A DNA stretch of 64,000 nt from Scalesia atractyloides (GCA_947069175.1 CAMTDV010000013.1:16130912-16194911), one strand, 5' to 3'; counted from the first letter of the stretch, positions 1-11,586 are shown. Notes: generated by a model from the sequence alone, not told the origin. Program-made: numbers and translations.

Positions 1-606
1 ATTTCTTTAGTACTAATATATAATTTTAAGAGTTAATTAAACCAATAGTCCATATGGTTTGTGAAAAATAAAAACATCAGCTGCTAATAGTTTAAAGTAA
101 CATCTGAGATTTTAACGTATGACTTTGTAACATCCTAGGGCCTTAAGGCTAAGGATAGTTAAAAATTAACCGAAAACTTAAGGTATTTTTTGTCATTTTA
201 GAACGAATACCCAATCTTGTTACTTTAGAGAAACCACAAGGACTAACCACATAATTAACTCTTATAATATTTAAAACACAATTTTTTCTTTTTCTTATTA
301 TTTAACTAAACTATTTTAATTATATGACTAAACATTTTTACAATTATTCCATCACACCGAAAATTCCGATCTTATTATTTGTTTTTTTTAACGGTGAACT
401 TCATGTATAAGGTTACCACATTCTCCAAATCGGAGAATCCCGTATTGCCCCACTTTGGCCAGACTATGTTTTCTTAACCGGGCTCACGGTGGCTTCAAAT
501 ATTAGCTTTTTTGGGCGTTCCCCCGGGAACCATACCGCTCGGCTGCCACTTAACAGTCGCTGTGCCACCACAAGAGCAGAACTCTCTATGTAACACACGG
601 TGGGAC
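1..606. other. AT-rich flank of E1, no gene seen
   Basis: No convincing coding region. The last 180 bases are more GC-rich and read directly into the 5-bp target site of E1. After removing E1 and one GAAAA copy, this flank joins the sequence at 8319. The short open frame at 511-705 runs into the E1 LTR and has no family features. Confidence 0.5.
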
Positions 607-611
607 GAAAA

Positions 612-1212
612 TGTCACACCCGACCCGCAACGGAATAAAAGTCGGGGCATGATTGGGTTATCACCAAAGCTCATGATATTTACTAAGAAGTTTCATATTT
701 ATTAAATTCAAATAAAAATTTAAATATCCAACAAAATTTCATACAAACACAATAAAAATCTAAATGCTTGTTCCAACGAAATAACTTGTTTATTCTTCAA
801 GGCCATCTTAAGTGTTTCTTTCCTCAACTTGATCACATGTATCATGTATAAAACAGAGGAAATTTTGGGTCAACAAAAGTTGGCGAGTGAACCTTGATAA
901 AACATTTAAATAATTCCTTTTTATGTTTATTTAAATAAAATTATGCATAAATCACATGTGAGCAAATGTATATATGTAACCAATCACAAACCAATTGAAC
1001 GAATGTATGACATGAATGATGATGTATCTGAGATCAAGGCTCAATCAAATGGAGCCGATCTAATGAGGCACCTGATGCTCAACCCGTATCCCACGAGGAA
1101 CTGATGGGCCTAATGAAATGAGTGCACTGAAATGATAAAATGTATCCACATATAAACCACACTACAAGCAATACACATTTGATCACGAAATGATATAAGC
1201 ACAAGTGTTACA
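612..1212 (-). repeat. E1 3' LTR, internally deleted (601 bp)
   Basis: It matches the 5' LTR from 6028 to about 6620, then jumps to the last few bases of the LTR. The junction falls in a short shared GTTA, which suggests microhomology-mediated loss. All tRNA-like modules and the promoter present in the 5' LTR are absent here. Confidence 0.92.
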
Positions 1213-1248
1213 GTATCCCTTACTTTTAGAAATTTCGTCCCGAAATTT
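1213..1248 (-). promoter_or_regulatory. E1 polypurine tract and adjoining palindrome
   Basis: On the minus strand a purine-rich run ending GGGATAC lies directly before the 3' LTR start and would prime plus-strand DNA synthesis. Next to it is the palindrome AAATTTCG-TCC-CGAAATTT (1230-1248), also present at 18246-18264 and 34919-34937 and in degraded form near 42290. From memory, a similar motif downstream of pol is common in plant gypsy elements. Confidence 0.75.
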
Positions 1249-4200
1249 AGGTTGTAGTTGTTACCGGAAAAAGATGCGGGTACTTTTCGCGCATTGAGTC
1301 TTCACGTTCCCAACTCGGGTCCTCGTCTTGACTCCCAACGTACCCTAACGATTGGAATACGACTTTGCCTTAAACGCTTCTCACCAAATCCATGATTTCC
1401 ACTGGTCTGTCAACGAAGTGCATTGACTCATCAACTTGAATGTCTTCTAGAGGGATATGGAGACTTTCGTCAGCGAGACACTTTTTCAAGTTTGATACGT
1501 GGAACGTGGGATGTATTCTGTTGAGTTCTTCTGGTAAGTCAAGCTTGTAGGCTACAGGACCTACTCTTTCGAGTATCTTAAAAGGTCCTACGTAGCGTGG
1601 TGCTAGCTTGCCCTTTTGGCCAAAACGAACCACTCCCTTCCACGGTGATACCTTCAAAAGTACTTGCTCACCAACGCCAAATTCCAAGGGCTTTTCGTCG
1701 TTTGTCAGCATAACTCTTTTGACGACTTTGAGCCGCTAGAAGATTGTTTCGAATTTGAAGAATTTTGTCGGTTGTTTCTTGAATCAATTCAGGTTCGGTG
1801 ATTTGCGCTTCGCCAATTTCGTGCCAACATACTGGAGATCCGCATTTACGACCATATAAAGCTTCGAAAGGAGCCATGCCGATACTTGAACGATAGCTAT
1901 TGAGTTCGGCTCCACATGACAGCTCATCGCGTACGTCGTTTTCCGTTACAGAGATATGTTGAGCTGCCCGGATTCGATCCTTGATATTGGTTATGATTTG
2001 CGAACATAGAAGACGAATAGAGTTCGCATATCCTTTCGACTGAGCGCATCAGCCACCACATTTGCCTTGCCAGGATGATACCGAATCTCGCAGTCGTAAT
2101 CGTTGAGCAGTTCGACTCATCTTCGTTGCCTCATATTCAACTCTTTTTTATTGATAATATGCTGGAGACTCTTGTGGTCAGTGTATATTTCACACTTGAT
2201 ACCGTAAAGATAATGTCTCCATATCTTGAGAGCGAACACAACGGCTCCAAGTTCCAGGTCGTGGTTGGTGTAATTTTTCTCATGGACTTTGAGTTGCCTA
2301 GAGGCATAGGCTATCACCTTTCTTCTTTGCATCAATACACAGCCTAGACCTTGCCCTAATGCGTCGCAATAAACCACAAAGTCATCGCAACCCTTATGGA
2401 GTGTAAGGATAGGTGCGTCACAAAGCCTTTGCTTTAAAGTTTGGAAGGCCTCCTCTTGCTTAGGTCCCCAAATGAAAGGTTTTCCCTTGTGAGTCAAGGC
2501 CGGCGATATGGGAAAAATTGGCAATGAAGCGTCAGTAGTAACCAGCCAAGCCAAGAAATGACCTAACTTCGGTAGGGGTACGTGGCGCTTGCCATTCTTG
2601 TACTGCCTTGATTTTCGAAGGATCGACATGAATCCCTTTGTCATTGACGACATGACCAAGGAATTGTACCTCTCTTAACCAGAATTCACATTTTGAGAAC
2701 TTAGCGTAAAGCTTTTCAGTCCTTAAGAGTGTAAGAATGAGTCGAAGGTGTCGCTCATGATCAGATTTTGACTTGGAGTAGATAAGAATGTCGTCGATGA
2801 AGACTATGACGAAACGGTCGAGATAGGGTTTGCATACCCTATTCATTAAATCCATGAAGACAGCGGGGGCGTTGGTTAAACCGAAGGGCATAACCATGAA
2901 CTCGTAATGACCATAACGAGTTCGGAAGAAAATTTTTGGAATATCTTCTTCTCGCACTCTAAACTGATGATAACCAGAACGAAGGTCGATTTTGGAAAAA
3001 CATGTGGCGCCTTGAAGTTGGTCTAGAAGGTCATCAACACGGGGCAGTGGATAGCGATTCTTAACCGTCAATTTATTGAGTTCTCTATAATCAATGCACA
3101 TGCGAAACGTTCCATCTTTCTTCCTCACAAAAAGAACGGGCGCACCCCAAGGCGATGAGCTAGGACGTATGAATCCTTTGTCAGTCAGCTCTTGCAGTTG
3201 ACTGGCCAACTCTTGCATCTCGGATGGGGCTAACCTATATGGAGATTTTGCGACCGGTGTAGCACCAGGCACAAGATCTATTCGAAATTCGACTTCTCGC
3301 GCAGGAGGGAGTCCTGAAACATCGTCGGGAAAAACTTGCGGGAATTCTTTCACAATTGGAATATCTTCGAGCTTCCTCTCCTTGCCTTCCTTCTTGACGA
3401 CGTGAGCTAGAAATGCGACGTAATTCTTGCGAAGATAACTTCGGGCTTGAAGGCAAGACATCAATTTGAGCCCTTTCGAAGGAGTTTCCCCATAGATACG
3501 TAGTGTCTGACTGTCGTCGAGAGGAATACGAATGAACTTTTCATGGCACACCACTTCAGCGTGATACTGGCTGAGCCAGTCCATGCCGATGATAACATCA
3601 AAACTTCCCAATTTCATAGGAATTAGATCAATTGAAAAATCATGATCATTAGGGTGAGAGTACAACCGCGTATAATAGAATTTAATGAAGTGGGTTTTCC
3701 GTCAGCAATTTCCACCGTCAGAGATTCAACAAGATTATCACGAGGTTGGTAGAGAATAGATTCGAATTCTTAAGACACAAAGCTCTTATCCGCACCAGTA
3801 TCGAATAATATGGATGCATAACTACCATTTACGAGAAAAGTACCGTTGACCACATTGTTGTCAGCCCTGGCTTGGTTAGCGTTGATATTGAAAGCTCTTC
3901 CTCTGGCAGGTGGAGGAGCTTGGTTAGCTTGGTTTACCGGGTTTGCTTGAGCTTGGGCATGGATGATGTTCACCAGGCATGGGCAAGTATTCCTGAAGTG
4001 GTTTGGGTCCCCACAATTGAAACAGGCTTGCATGGATCTAATCATGAGGTAGTTGGGTTGGTAGTAAGGTTGGGCTGGGAGTTGTGCAGATGGTAGAAGT
4101 AAGGGTTGTTGGGTTTGGCCCACCATTTGATTTTGGGTTTGGGTTGGAGGTTGACTGCGGTTCGATCGCTGAAGGGTACGACAGGTTTGGATAGTGTGAC

Positions 4201-5196
4201 CCGCACGGCAACAACTTGTGCAATGTTGGCAAGGGTTTTCAGGAGGGTGATGGTATTGGCAATGGTTACACTTTGGGTGTGGGCCAGTGTATGGCCTTTT
4301 GAATGGTGCGGCTGGAGGGGCGACTTGCTGATTGGAGCAGCAGTGATGGGAGGGTTGGTTTGGGTGACAGCAAAGTTCTTGCCGTTTCCGTTCCTCTTAC
4401 CAGCAAACTTCGAGGATGAATCTGAGTGGTTTGGAATTGGGGTCTCAATGGGTGTTTTCTTCTTCTCATCTTTAAATTTGCCATTTCGGATGCGATTTTC
4501 AGTGAGTTCCGTAGCTAATTCCATTGCGGCTTCGAGTGTTGCATGCGAAGTGCTTAAAACCGAATCTTGGATTTTCGAGGGGAGCCTCGAATGTAGTGTT
4601 CAATTAGGCGGTATAATGGGGTGAACAGATTGGGAACCATTTGGTTCAACTCAAGAAACCTCTTGTTGTATGAGGTGTGATCCCCTTCCTTTTTCTTTAG
4701 AGAATGGAATTCATCTTCAAGCTTCTTGATCTCGCTTCTAGGCCAGAAGCGTGATCTCTCTTAATTCCCCCCATGATAAGGCCATGGCATCGTCTACACC
4801 TCGCTTTCCTTTTTCCGTGTTCCACCAGGTAAGGGCTACCCCAAACAATCTTCGAGTCGCGTAACGTACCTTACGGTCCTCGGGACAGTCGCAATTGAGA
4901 AAGGTGTTTTCCATCTCCTCAAACCAGTGAAGGAGAGCGGTGACACCTTCAGTCCCTTCATATTTTGGGGGATCGCAGGACTTAAGTGTTTGTAGGTGCA
5001 TTTGGGTTTTGGGAGGAGGTTTGGCGACGCTTTGGTCTTCTTGGTTGGGAGAGTTGATGGGATTAGCGGTGAGAGCTTGCTGAACTTGTAGTACGATGTC
5101 AGGAAGCACTGCGGCCATTTGTTTAGCAATTTGCGTGGCCAAGCGTTCGTTTGACTTCCCTGACCTTCTACCTCCACGTAATTGCCTAGCAGACAT
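1247..5196 (-). pseudogene. E1 gag-pol polyprotein, multiply broken
   Basis: Gag starts at 5196 (MSARQLRGG...) and contains the retrotransposon capsid region. A small indel near 4740 shifts its frame, and the zinc knuckle CFNCGDPNHFRNTC lies near 4000. The protease motif DTGADKSF is followed by a stop near 3770 where E4 reads Leu. RT (about 3400-2530) keeps the FIDD active-site motif but ends in a TGA where E4 has CGA. RNase H (about 2500-2117) ends in a TGA where E4 has TGG. Then a deletion joins pre-integrase sequence to the integrase C-terminus near 1900, removing the zinc-binding and catalytic core. The chromodomain end (about 1400-1247) has a 1-base loss and a 5-base loss relative to E4. 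No functional enzyme is expected. Confidence 0.93.
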
Positions 5197-6012
5197 CTAC
5201 AGGAATATGTATAGGGAGATTGTGAGTTCAAGAATTTCCTATGTGTCATGTGTCGTAAAAAGAATGAAAACAACATAACTGAAAATAATTTAACTACATC
5301 CATAGGATGTCTTGGGTTTGCTCATGTTTGGGCCTCCAAATGTCCCCCATACCATTGCCTGTGTAGTCATGTGGGCCCCCATGACTATTGGGCTTGGTAG
5401 GATTCCCATTGGTGTCGGTGGGTTAACACTCGCACCACCCGAATGAAAATCGTAAACATGATTGCGAGATGTATGGTCGGAGGGTGTCCAGGTGTGGATA
5501 CAATGACAGCTCAAAGTGGGGTTAGTTCACACGACGTTTGGTATAGCATGCTTTGGCCTAATAGGTCCTTCGTACTCTCATTGTTAGTCCCCAGGTAGGG
5601 AAACTGGTCCTTTATTTTGGATTTATACGAATGCCAAGCCTAGACAGGACGTTCCGACTACCGGTACTCGTACCCTTCCAGTTACTACATGCCCGTCGTG
5701 AAAACTCACTTTGATGTGAATTGAAAAATATGAAAACATTGCAAAAATCTTCGAAAAGAAATAACAGAAATTGTGAAATTGTGAGGTGTGTGCTTTCATA
5801 GATATGATATGATATGAGGGTATGATCTATGATGAGCATTGCATATTAACATGTACTTATGAGAATGTTTGCATAATGTTGTGTGTGAATATAAACATGA
5901 AACATATAAACATCATGAATTTTGCATGTAAGACATAAACAATTTAAATCTAGTCAACTATAGTATAGGCTCTAAAGGTCTAATAACCTATCCTATATCC
6001 CTATAGTCACAA
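5197..6012 (-). other. E1 leader between PBS and gag
   Basis: Untranslated leader. The block at about 5488-5700 is closely shared with E2, E3 and E4. A palindrome ACTATAG...CTATAGT (5957-6007) sits just after the PBS in transcript order. Conservation between coding-competent and gag-only elements fits a packaging or dimerisation role, which is inference. Confidence 0.7.
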
Positions 6013-6024
6013 GCTCTGATACCA
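6013..6024 (-). promoter_or_regulatory. E1 primer-binding site (initiator tRNA-Met)
   Basis: The minus strand reads TGGTATCAGAGC, complementary to the 3' end of plant initiator tRNA-Met. It lies three bases inside the 5' LTR, as expected for reverse-transcription priming. Confidence 0.93.
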
Positions 6025-7039
6025 ATCTGTCACACCCCGACCTGCAGCGGAATAAAGTCGGGGCATGATTGGGTTATCACCAAAGCTCATGATATTTACT
6101 AAGAAGTTTCATATTTACTAAATTCAAATTAAAATTTAAATATCCAACAAAATTTCATACGAACACAATAAAAATCTAAATGTTTGTTCCAACGAAATAA
6201 CTTGTTTATTCTTCTAGGCCATCCTAAGTGTTTCTTTCCTCAACTTGATCACCTGTATCATGTGTAAAACAGAGGAAATTTTGGGTCAACAAAAGTTGGC
6301 GAGTGAACCTTGATAAACATTTAAATAATTGCTTTTTATGTTTATTTAAATAAAATTGTGCATAAATCATATGTGAGCAAATGTATATATGTAACCAATC
6401 ACAAACCACATTGAACGAATGTATGACATGAATGATGATGTATCTGAGATCAAGGCTCAATCAAACGGAGCCGATCTAATGAGGCACCTGATGCTCAACC
6501 CGTATCCCACGAGGAACTGATGAATGAAATGAGTGCACTGAAATGATAAAATGTATCCACATATAAACCACACTACAAGCAATACACATTTGATCACGAA
6601 ATGATATAAGCACAAGTGTTAAATAAAATAAAGATATGATACGACACATGATACACCCCAAACGTGATTAAAACGGGGAATTGTGTAGAGATTCACTCAC
6701 CTTAGGTGCGTATTCTTGAGTGGAAATGAGAGCGCACGAGTTGCGGGTTTAACCGACGAGGAAAATCTAACCTAAAATAATTACGCGATAACTTGATAAA
6801 TAACTAAACTAATATTTTGATTAAAACCCTTGCTTAGGTTTTTAGATTAATTTACTGAGTTTTATTGATATAATAAACCCTTAGATATGTATTTTTTTAA
6901 AACTATTTAATTGCTTTAAATAAGACATAAAATCAATTATTAGAAGAATGAAAATAATCAATATTAAAATAAATAATAAAAAAAAACTTGTCAGACTGAC
7001 AAGGCTGTCAGTCGACCGGTCGGATTGTGGTTTAAGCAT

Positions 7040-7452
7040 GCGTGTGATGAGTCTCGAACTCGGGACCTCTCGGTTGCGTGCACGCAGCCCTTCCAACTGA
7101 GCTACGTGTCTAACCCGAAAGAAACCCGATTTTAATTATATTAATACACTATTTATCTTATTTCAGAAATTGATTTATTAAAAAGTTTTGGACGGATGTT
7201 GAACCGGAGCGTGCCAGAGGTCTCGAACCCGCGACCTGTTATGTTTTTCGCACCCAGCCCAACCAGTTGGGCTGGGTGTCTAACCCAACATATCTTGCTT
7301 TTTAATTATACTTATACACTCGCTGTGTTGATGTAGAAGTGATCAAAATTAAAAAGGTTTGAGAGTGATCGGGCCAGTAGGTGCACGGATTTGAACGTGT
7401 GACATGCGGGCATGTTTGCACACAGTCCACCACTGGACTGTGTGTCTAACCT
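7040..7452 (-). other. Array of three tRNA-like modules in the E1 5' LTR
   Basis: The modules lie at about 7040-7116, 7207-7286 and 7381-7452. Each begins with a version of GGGTTAGACAC, then an A-box-like stretch (TAGCTCAGTTGG in the first), and ends with a B-box-like stretch (for example CGTTCAAATCC in the third). The 5' half folds into a hairpin: CACGTAGCTC/GGGCTGCGTG, CACCCAGCCCA/TGGGCTGGGTG and CACACAGTCCA/TGGACTGTGTG. Pairing is kept although the sequence changes. There is no recognisable anticodon arm, so these are tRNA-like modules and not tRNA genes. Confidence 0.8.
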
Positions 7453-7996
7453 GGTTGAATCTTATAATTTAAATATATAAACACGGGTTTCGCTTCGTCT
7501 TCTTCAATTAAAAAAAATTTAACCCAACCTGCTCTCGCCGGTTTTTAAATCTGATTCACCATTTATATATTAAGTTAATTACATAGAATTCGAAACGAGA
7601 GTCTACCGAATATACTGAGCCAGCGGTGACTTGTTTCCGGCAACCTGCTGTATTCCGGCGAAGGGAGGATTCCGGTGACTGCGACGGTTTTCCGTTGGAA
7701 CAGGGGGGAGGGGGTGTGTGAGCAGATAAGAACTTGGGGTTTAGCGAGTTTGAGTGGGGGAGTTGGAGTCGGTATATAGGTGAAAACAGGGGGTGATGGA
7801 TTTTGGTTTTTGGAAACAATTCGAATGATTGATTCACAAGTTTAATGCGGATTGATTTGGATTTGGAATTGATCGATGCGGTGATGCCAGCCGAACTCCA
7901 GAACAGCGAGATTGGCGGGTTCGCTGATTTGAACCCGCCGGCATTCGTTTCGAGTTTGCATATAAAATTAAATTGTTTTCCTTTCTTAACCAATAA

Positions 7997-8073
7997 GTGT
8001 GTGTGGCTTGGTGGTGATTGTGGTGTGTGTGTTACCCGGGGAACCCGGGTTCGATTCCCGGTTCCACCTTTTT
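7997..8073 (+). other. Opposite-strand tRNA-like module with T-run, E1 5' LTR
   Basis: The A-box-like part is TGGCTTGGTGG. The B-box part forms a canonical T-arm, CCGGG-TTCGATT-CCCGG, with perfect GGTTCGATTCC. It is followed at once by TTTTT (8069-8073), the usual RNA polymerase III terminator. It resembles a degenerate tRNA-Gly in its T-arm. Whether it is transcribed is unknown. Confidence 0.7.
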
Positions 8074-8318
8074 ATTTCATTCTCTTTAATTATTTTATTA
8101 AGCCTCTTTTTCTTTATCTATTAATTGTAAATATTTATTTTTGATTTGATTATTCATTATATTATTTTATTTTTAAACATTTATTCTTTATATGTAATAT
8201 CATAATATTGTAATATTGTGAAAATAATGAAATAGCCGAACGACGTAAATAAATATACTTGAATTGCTAAATTGGGGCGGGTTTTTCGAAACCCGATTTA
8301 CACAAATGTTACAGAAAA

Positions 8319-9160
8319 CCCGATTGAGCTTGGGAACTGAACTGACAACCTCACACAAGACCTAGTCTAAATCCCTGATTGCGTATATCTACCAAATATG
8401 ACTCCATTGTAACTTAAATTATGAAATTAATATACAATTTATTGATTTAGTTAAACTATTAGTTTTATTATTAGTTATTGTTGTTTTAGATAACTAGATA
8501 TCCTTCTATTTAATTTATTGAAAGAGAGTATTGATTTCCATGCCGCTTTTCTAATAGTTAAAAATACAATTTAGATATGCATGTATCTATAGTTCGATTT
8601 AACTTAGCACTTATGTTTGAGATCTCTTGGTATAGATATCATAAGTGTTATATTGATAAGTCAATTACAGTAATATTCTATAATTTCTTTTTAGCCTGAT
8701 CACTCATTTAGATTGTTCGTATAAAAGAAATATACGTGATGTGATAAAAATAGATTTTTAACGGATGAGATCTATTTATACAAAGTATAAACATTTGTTG
8801 GCAATCAGAGCTAACATAACCCTGATAGCGACATCTAACAATTCGTAACAAAAAGATTCCAAACAACTGTTCTAATACGACTAACATTTGTCTCGGCATA
8901 TACTATTACATTAAAAGGACTGTTCTTTAAACCTATGCTGGCTTGATCCAAACATCTATTATGGCTAAAACAGATGTTTAGTCTTCTTCGTCGGTGCTTT
9001 GTCTTCAACAGGGCTTTGGCTATGAATAGACTTTTCTTCTTCTTCAACATTGGTTTCATGTCTTCAACGTAACTTTGAAGTCTTCAAACCAATTCTCTGT
9101 TAGGTTCCATTCTTGATGTGTTTGTTTAGCAAATGGATTGGAATATATCACCCCCTCCCA
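8319..9160. other. AT-rich stretch, no gene seen
   Basis: It continues the pre-insertion sequence of E1. Short open frames on the minus strand between 8708 and 9059 show no recognisable domain. I see nothing else supportable. Confidence 0.5.
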
Positions 9161-9164
9161 CATC

Positions 9165-9615
9165 GTCGACCCAACTCCCCCACCCGCAGTGCAGACCAAA
9201 TTTATCGACCCGAACCAAACTTGGACCGCATGGTTGACCCGGCCCGCCGGTCGTCCTTGATCCGTATTGTTCGCTTAAACCGACTTCGTTCGTTGACCCG
9301 ACCTGCACTGCCAACCTGAACCGAGTTGGCTTGCAGAACCGACCGGACCCAACTACAACTCAAAACAGGTCTGGCCGCTGAACCCAACAAGACCCCGATC
9401 CCAGTGTCGAAATGGTTGGGGAAGAAACGATTCGGTCAAAGTGCTACGGGTCAAAACAGTTCAGATTGAGACGATACAGGTGGGGACGGTATGGGTGCGG
9501 GTCGAAATGGTATGGCCGAAACGATGCGAGTTGAAACGCTTTGGGTACGATAGGGGTCAAAATGTTACAGGTCTAAACAGTAGGGGTCGAAACAATTTGG
9601 GTTGCGTCGTGAGTG
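9165..9615. repeat. GC-rich field of short degenerate repeats
   Basis: From 9165 to 9400 the plus strand is rich in variants of GACCCGAACC. From 9430 to 9615 it is rich in variants of GGGTCGAAAC at roughly 15-20 base spacing, which is close to the reverse complement. This inverted arrangement resembles subterminal repeats of DNA transposons, but no terminal repeat pair was identified. Confidence 0.45.
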
Positions 9616-9689
9616 GATGTGTTGACAGTGGCTGGGATGACATCGTGCGGGGTGAGGTGGCAGATGCGATGACGATATATGGTCGAAGC

Positions 9690-9912
9690 TTCCAATTAAT
9701 TTGGTTGAATTCCATCACTTTTTGGAAGGATTTTGAAATCATATAAGTGATGAAATTTAAGGGAATTGATTTCCGATTCCGATTCCTCTGATAACCAAAC
9801 ACATCAAAATGGAATTGAAATTCCAATTACAACAAATTCTACAAACCAAACATATAAAAATTTGATTTCAATTCTAGTGAATTCCATTCAATTCTAACGA
9901 ACCCTAAAAGGC
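9690..9912. repeat. MITE-like remnant
   Basis: It contains paired AATTCCA/TGGAATT words, CCAAACACA and an AACGAACCCT end, a style seen in plant hAT- or PIF-type MITEs. Only one end is suggestive, and target duplications could not be assigned. Confidence 0.3.
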
Positions 9913-10596
9913 GTCGGCCACACAACTGCCCCAACAATTTCCAAATCTTTGTTTACAATCACATCATCAGAAAAGGGAACCCTGTTTCCTCTATTGCTTA
10001 ACCATCATCATATATTTCAAAGCATTGAGCAAAACCTTCACAAAATCAAATTATTCACCAACATGCAACTCGTAACTTTCAAAATTGATCAAACTGAGTG
10101 ATGATAATAATATAGAATTTGGTAGTGGCGGGAGTTATATAGTTGTTGGAAGAAACATGCCAATTTAGGTAAAGTCATGATGGTATCTTAATGTTTTTAT
10201 TGGTTCCATTTATTAATTAATGTTGTCGGATTAGACAATGCCTTCAATGTCCAATTGGTTGATTCAATTGATGATCCGACTAACGATGATTGATGAAAGA
10301 AAGTATTTATTTTTTACATACTATACGCAATATCGGTTATCCAGCCGGAGTAATATTGTATGTTGGTAATCCAATCAAGTGGGAAAAAAAAATAGTAACT
10401 CTTGTTATTGCCGATTAAAAAGAGAACTTGCCGACTCACCATTGCATAGGAATTAAGTTAGGTTTAATCGGTGCTTTCATAAAAATTAAAGAAAAAAAAG
10501 AAAAAAGAAATGATGCTAGTTGGTTTTTGTAATACAATGCAATGCAATGCCATGCAATATAATATAATACATGAAAAACTCAAAACTGACCACTGT
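9913..10596. other. No gene seen
   Basis: AT-rich sequence without recognisable coding features. A short AATGC repeat occurs near 10537. Confidence 0.4.
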
Positions 10597-10598
10597 AA

Positions 10599-10637
<39 letters not shown>

Positions 10638-10651
10638 GTTACTTATTATTA

Positions 10652-10732
<81 letters not shown>

Positions 10733-10735
10733 TAC
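10597..10735. repeat. (TTA)n microsatellite
   Basis: About 139 bases of almost uninterrupted TTA/ATT repeats with two small interruptions near 10637-10652. The long Asn, Leu or Tyr runs it would encode are artefacts of the repeat. Confidence 0.97.
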
Positions 10736-10940
10736 TTGACATGTTCACACATAAACAAAGCTTGGGATGCTCCGAATATTGTATAAATTGCGACTAGAAT
10801 ATTTTTTATCGACTATTGACGACTGAAATGATACTGCTAACTAGAAAAAAATGATTGATTTTAAAGTTGTGAAGTAAAGGAAGAACAAATTTAAAAGAGA
10901 ATGTAATTAGCTAAAATTTATTGAAATTAAGTAATTTTTA

Positions 10941-11577
10941 GAGTAAAATACAGTTTCAGTCTCTAACGTTTACACCCAATTGTAGTTTAGTCCTCATTTG
11001 GAAAAATTCAACATTCCAATTCATGACGTTGTCAACTTGATTCAATCAAGCCCCTGTTAACGTTTTCTGGTGCGGCCGTGATATAGGTTAGTTTAGACCA
11101 TTTTTGTTCCAGTTTTGAGTGTGTGCATTGTGTGATTTGTTCATGTTCTATTTTTGCACAGCTGCCTGACACCAACAACAGCGGCTGATTAACTGCAACA
11201 ACATGCCAAAGCCAACACCGAAAAGATGTTTCTGATCAGAACATCTTTGTTCGAGTAACCTCAGAAGTCATATCCTATCAGTTGTGATACCCTAACAGCG
11301 GTAATTACTTTGAATGTTGATGACGATGATGATTTTGAGGAACAGGGATAATGATGAATCTGGTTGTATTTTCTTAATTTTTAGTATTTCGCATTTGCAC
11401 TTTTGGTCCCTGGAGGGTATTATAGTCATTTAACAAGTTTAGTAACGACAATTTGCACCAGAGGCTTGATTGAATCAAATTGACAACGTCAGGGACTGGA
11501 GTGTTGATTTTTTTTTCAAATAAGAATTGAACCTACGATTGGGTGTAAACCCCAGGGATTGAAACTGTACTTTACTC
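10941..11577. mobile_element. Non-autonomous MULE-type element (637 bp)
   Basis: The ends GAGTAAAATACAGTTT and AAACTGTACTTTACTC form long imperfect terminal inverted repeats of about 120 bases. They are flanked by a perfect 9-bp duplication TAATTTTTA (10932-10940 and 11578-11586), the size typical of Mutator-like insertions. The interior encodes no transposase. Between 11080 and 11400 it contains a splice-acceptor-like TTTTGCACAG and a short frame ending VDDDDDFEEQG, so a captured gene fragment is possible. Confidence 0.85.
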
Positions 11578-11586
11578 TAATTTTTA

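Larger units (their letters stand above)
612..8313 (-). mobile_element. E1: Ty3/gypsy chromovirus-type LTR retrotransposon, decayed
   Basis: A complete insertion read from right to left. The ends are TGTAACA...TGTGACA type, flanked by the 5-bp duplication GAAAA at 607-611 and 8314-8318. The order is 5' LTR (6028-8313), PBS for initiator tRNA-Met (6013-6024), leader, gag, protease, RT, RNase H, remnant integrase, chromodomain end, polypurine tract and 3' LTR (612-1212). The RT sequence and C-terminal chromodomain resemble Tekay/Del chromoviruses from memory. The element cannot move by itself: gag and pol carry stops and frameshifts, most of the integrase is deleted, and the 3' LTR has lost about 1.7 kb relative to the 5' LTR. 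Confidence 0.95.
6028..8313 (-). repeat. E1 5' LTR (2286 bp)
   Basis: A full-length LTR ending at GTTACA before the GAAAA duplication. A TATATACC promoter-like site lies at 7771-7778 on the minus strand. Three tRNA-like modules follow it in transcript order (7040-7452), and an oppositely oriented one lies upstream (7997-8073). The motif AAGGCTCAATCAAACGGAGC at about 6450 matches the hairpin repeated inside E2 and E3. Confidence 0.93.

Noticed and set aside
7997..8073. Independent SINE insertion
   Set aside because: No tail, no flanking duplication, and the same position in LTRs of different elements. It is part of the LTR.
10464..10797. Long poly-Asn, poly-Leu and poly-Tyr reading frames
   Set aside because: Produced by the TTA microsatellite in three frames; not genes.
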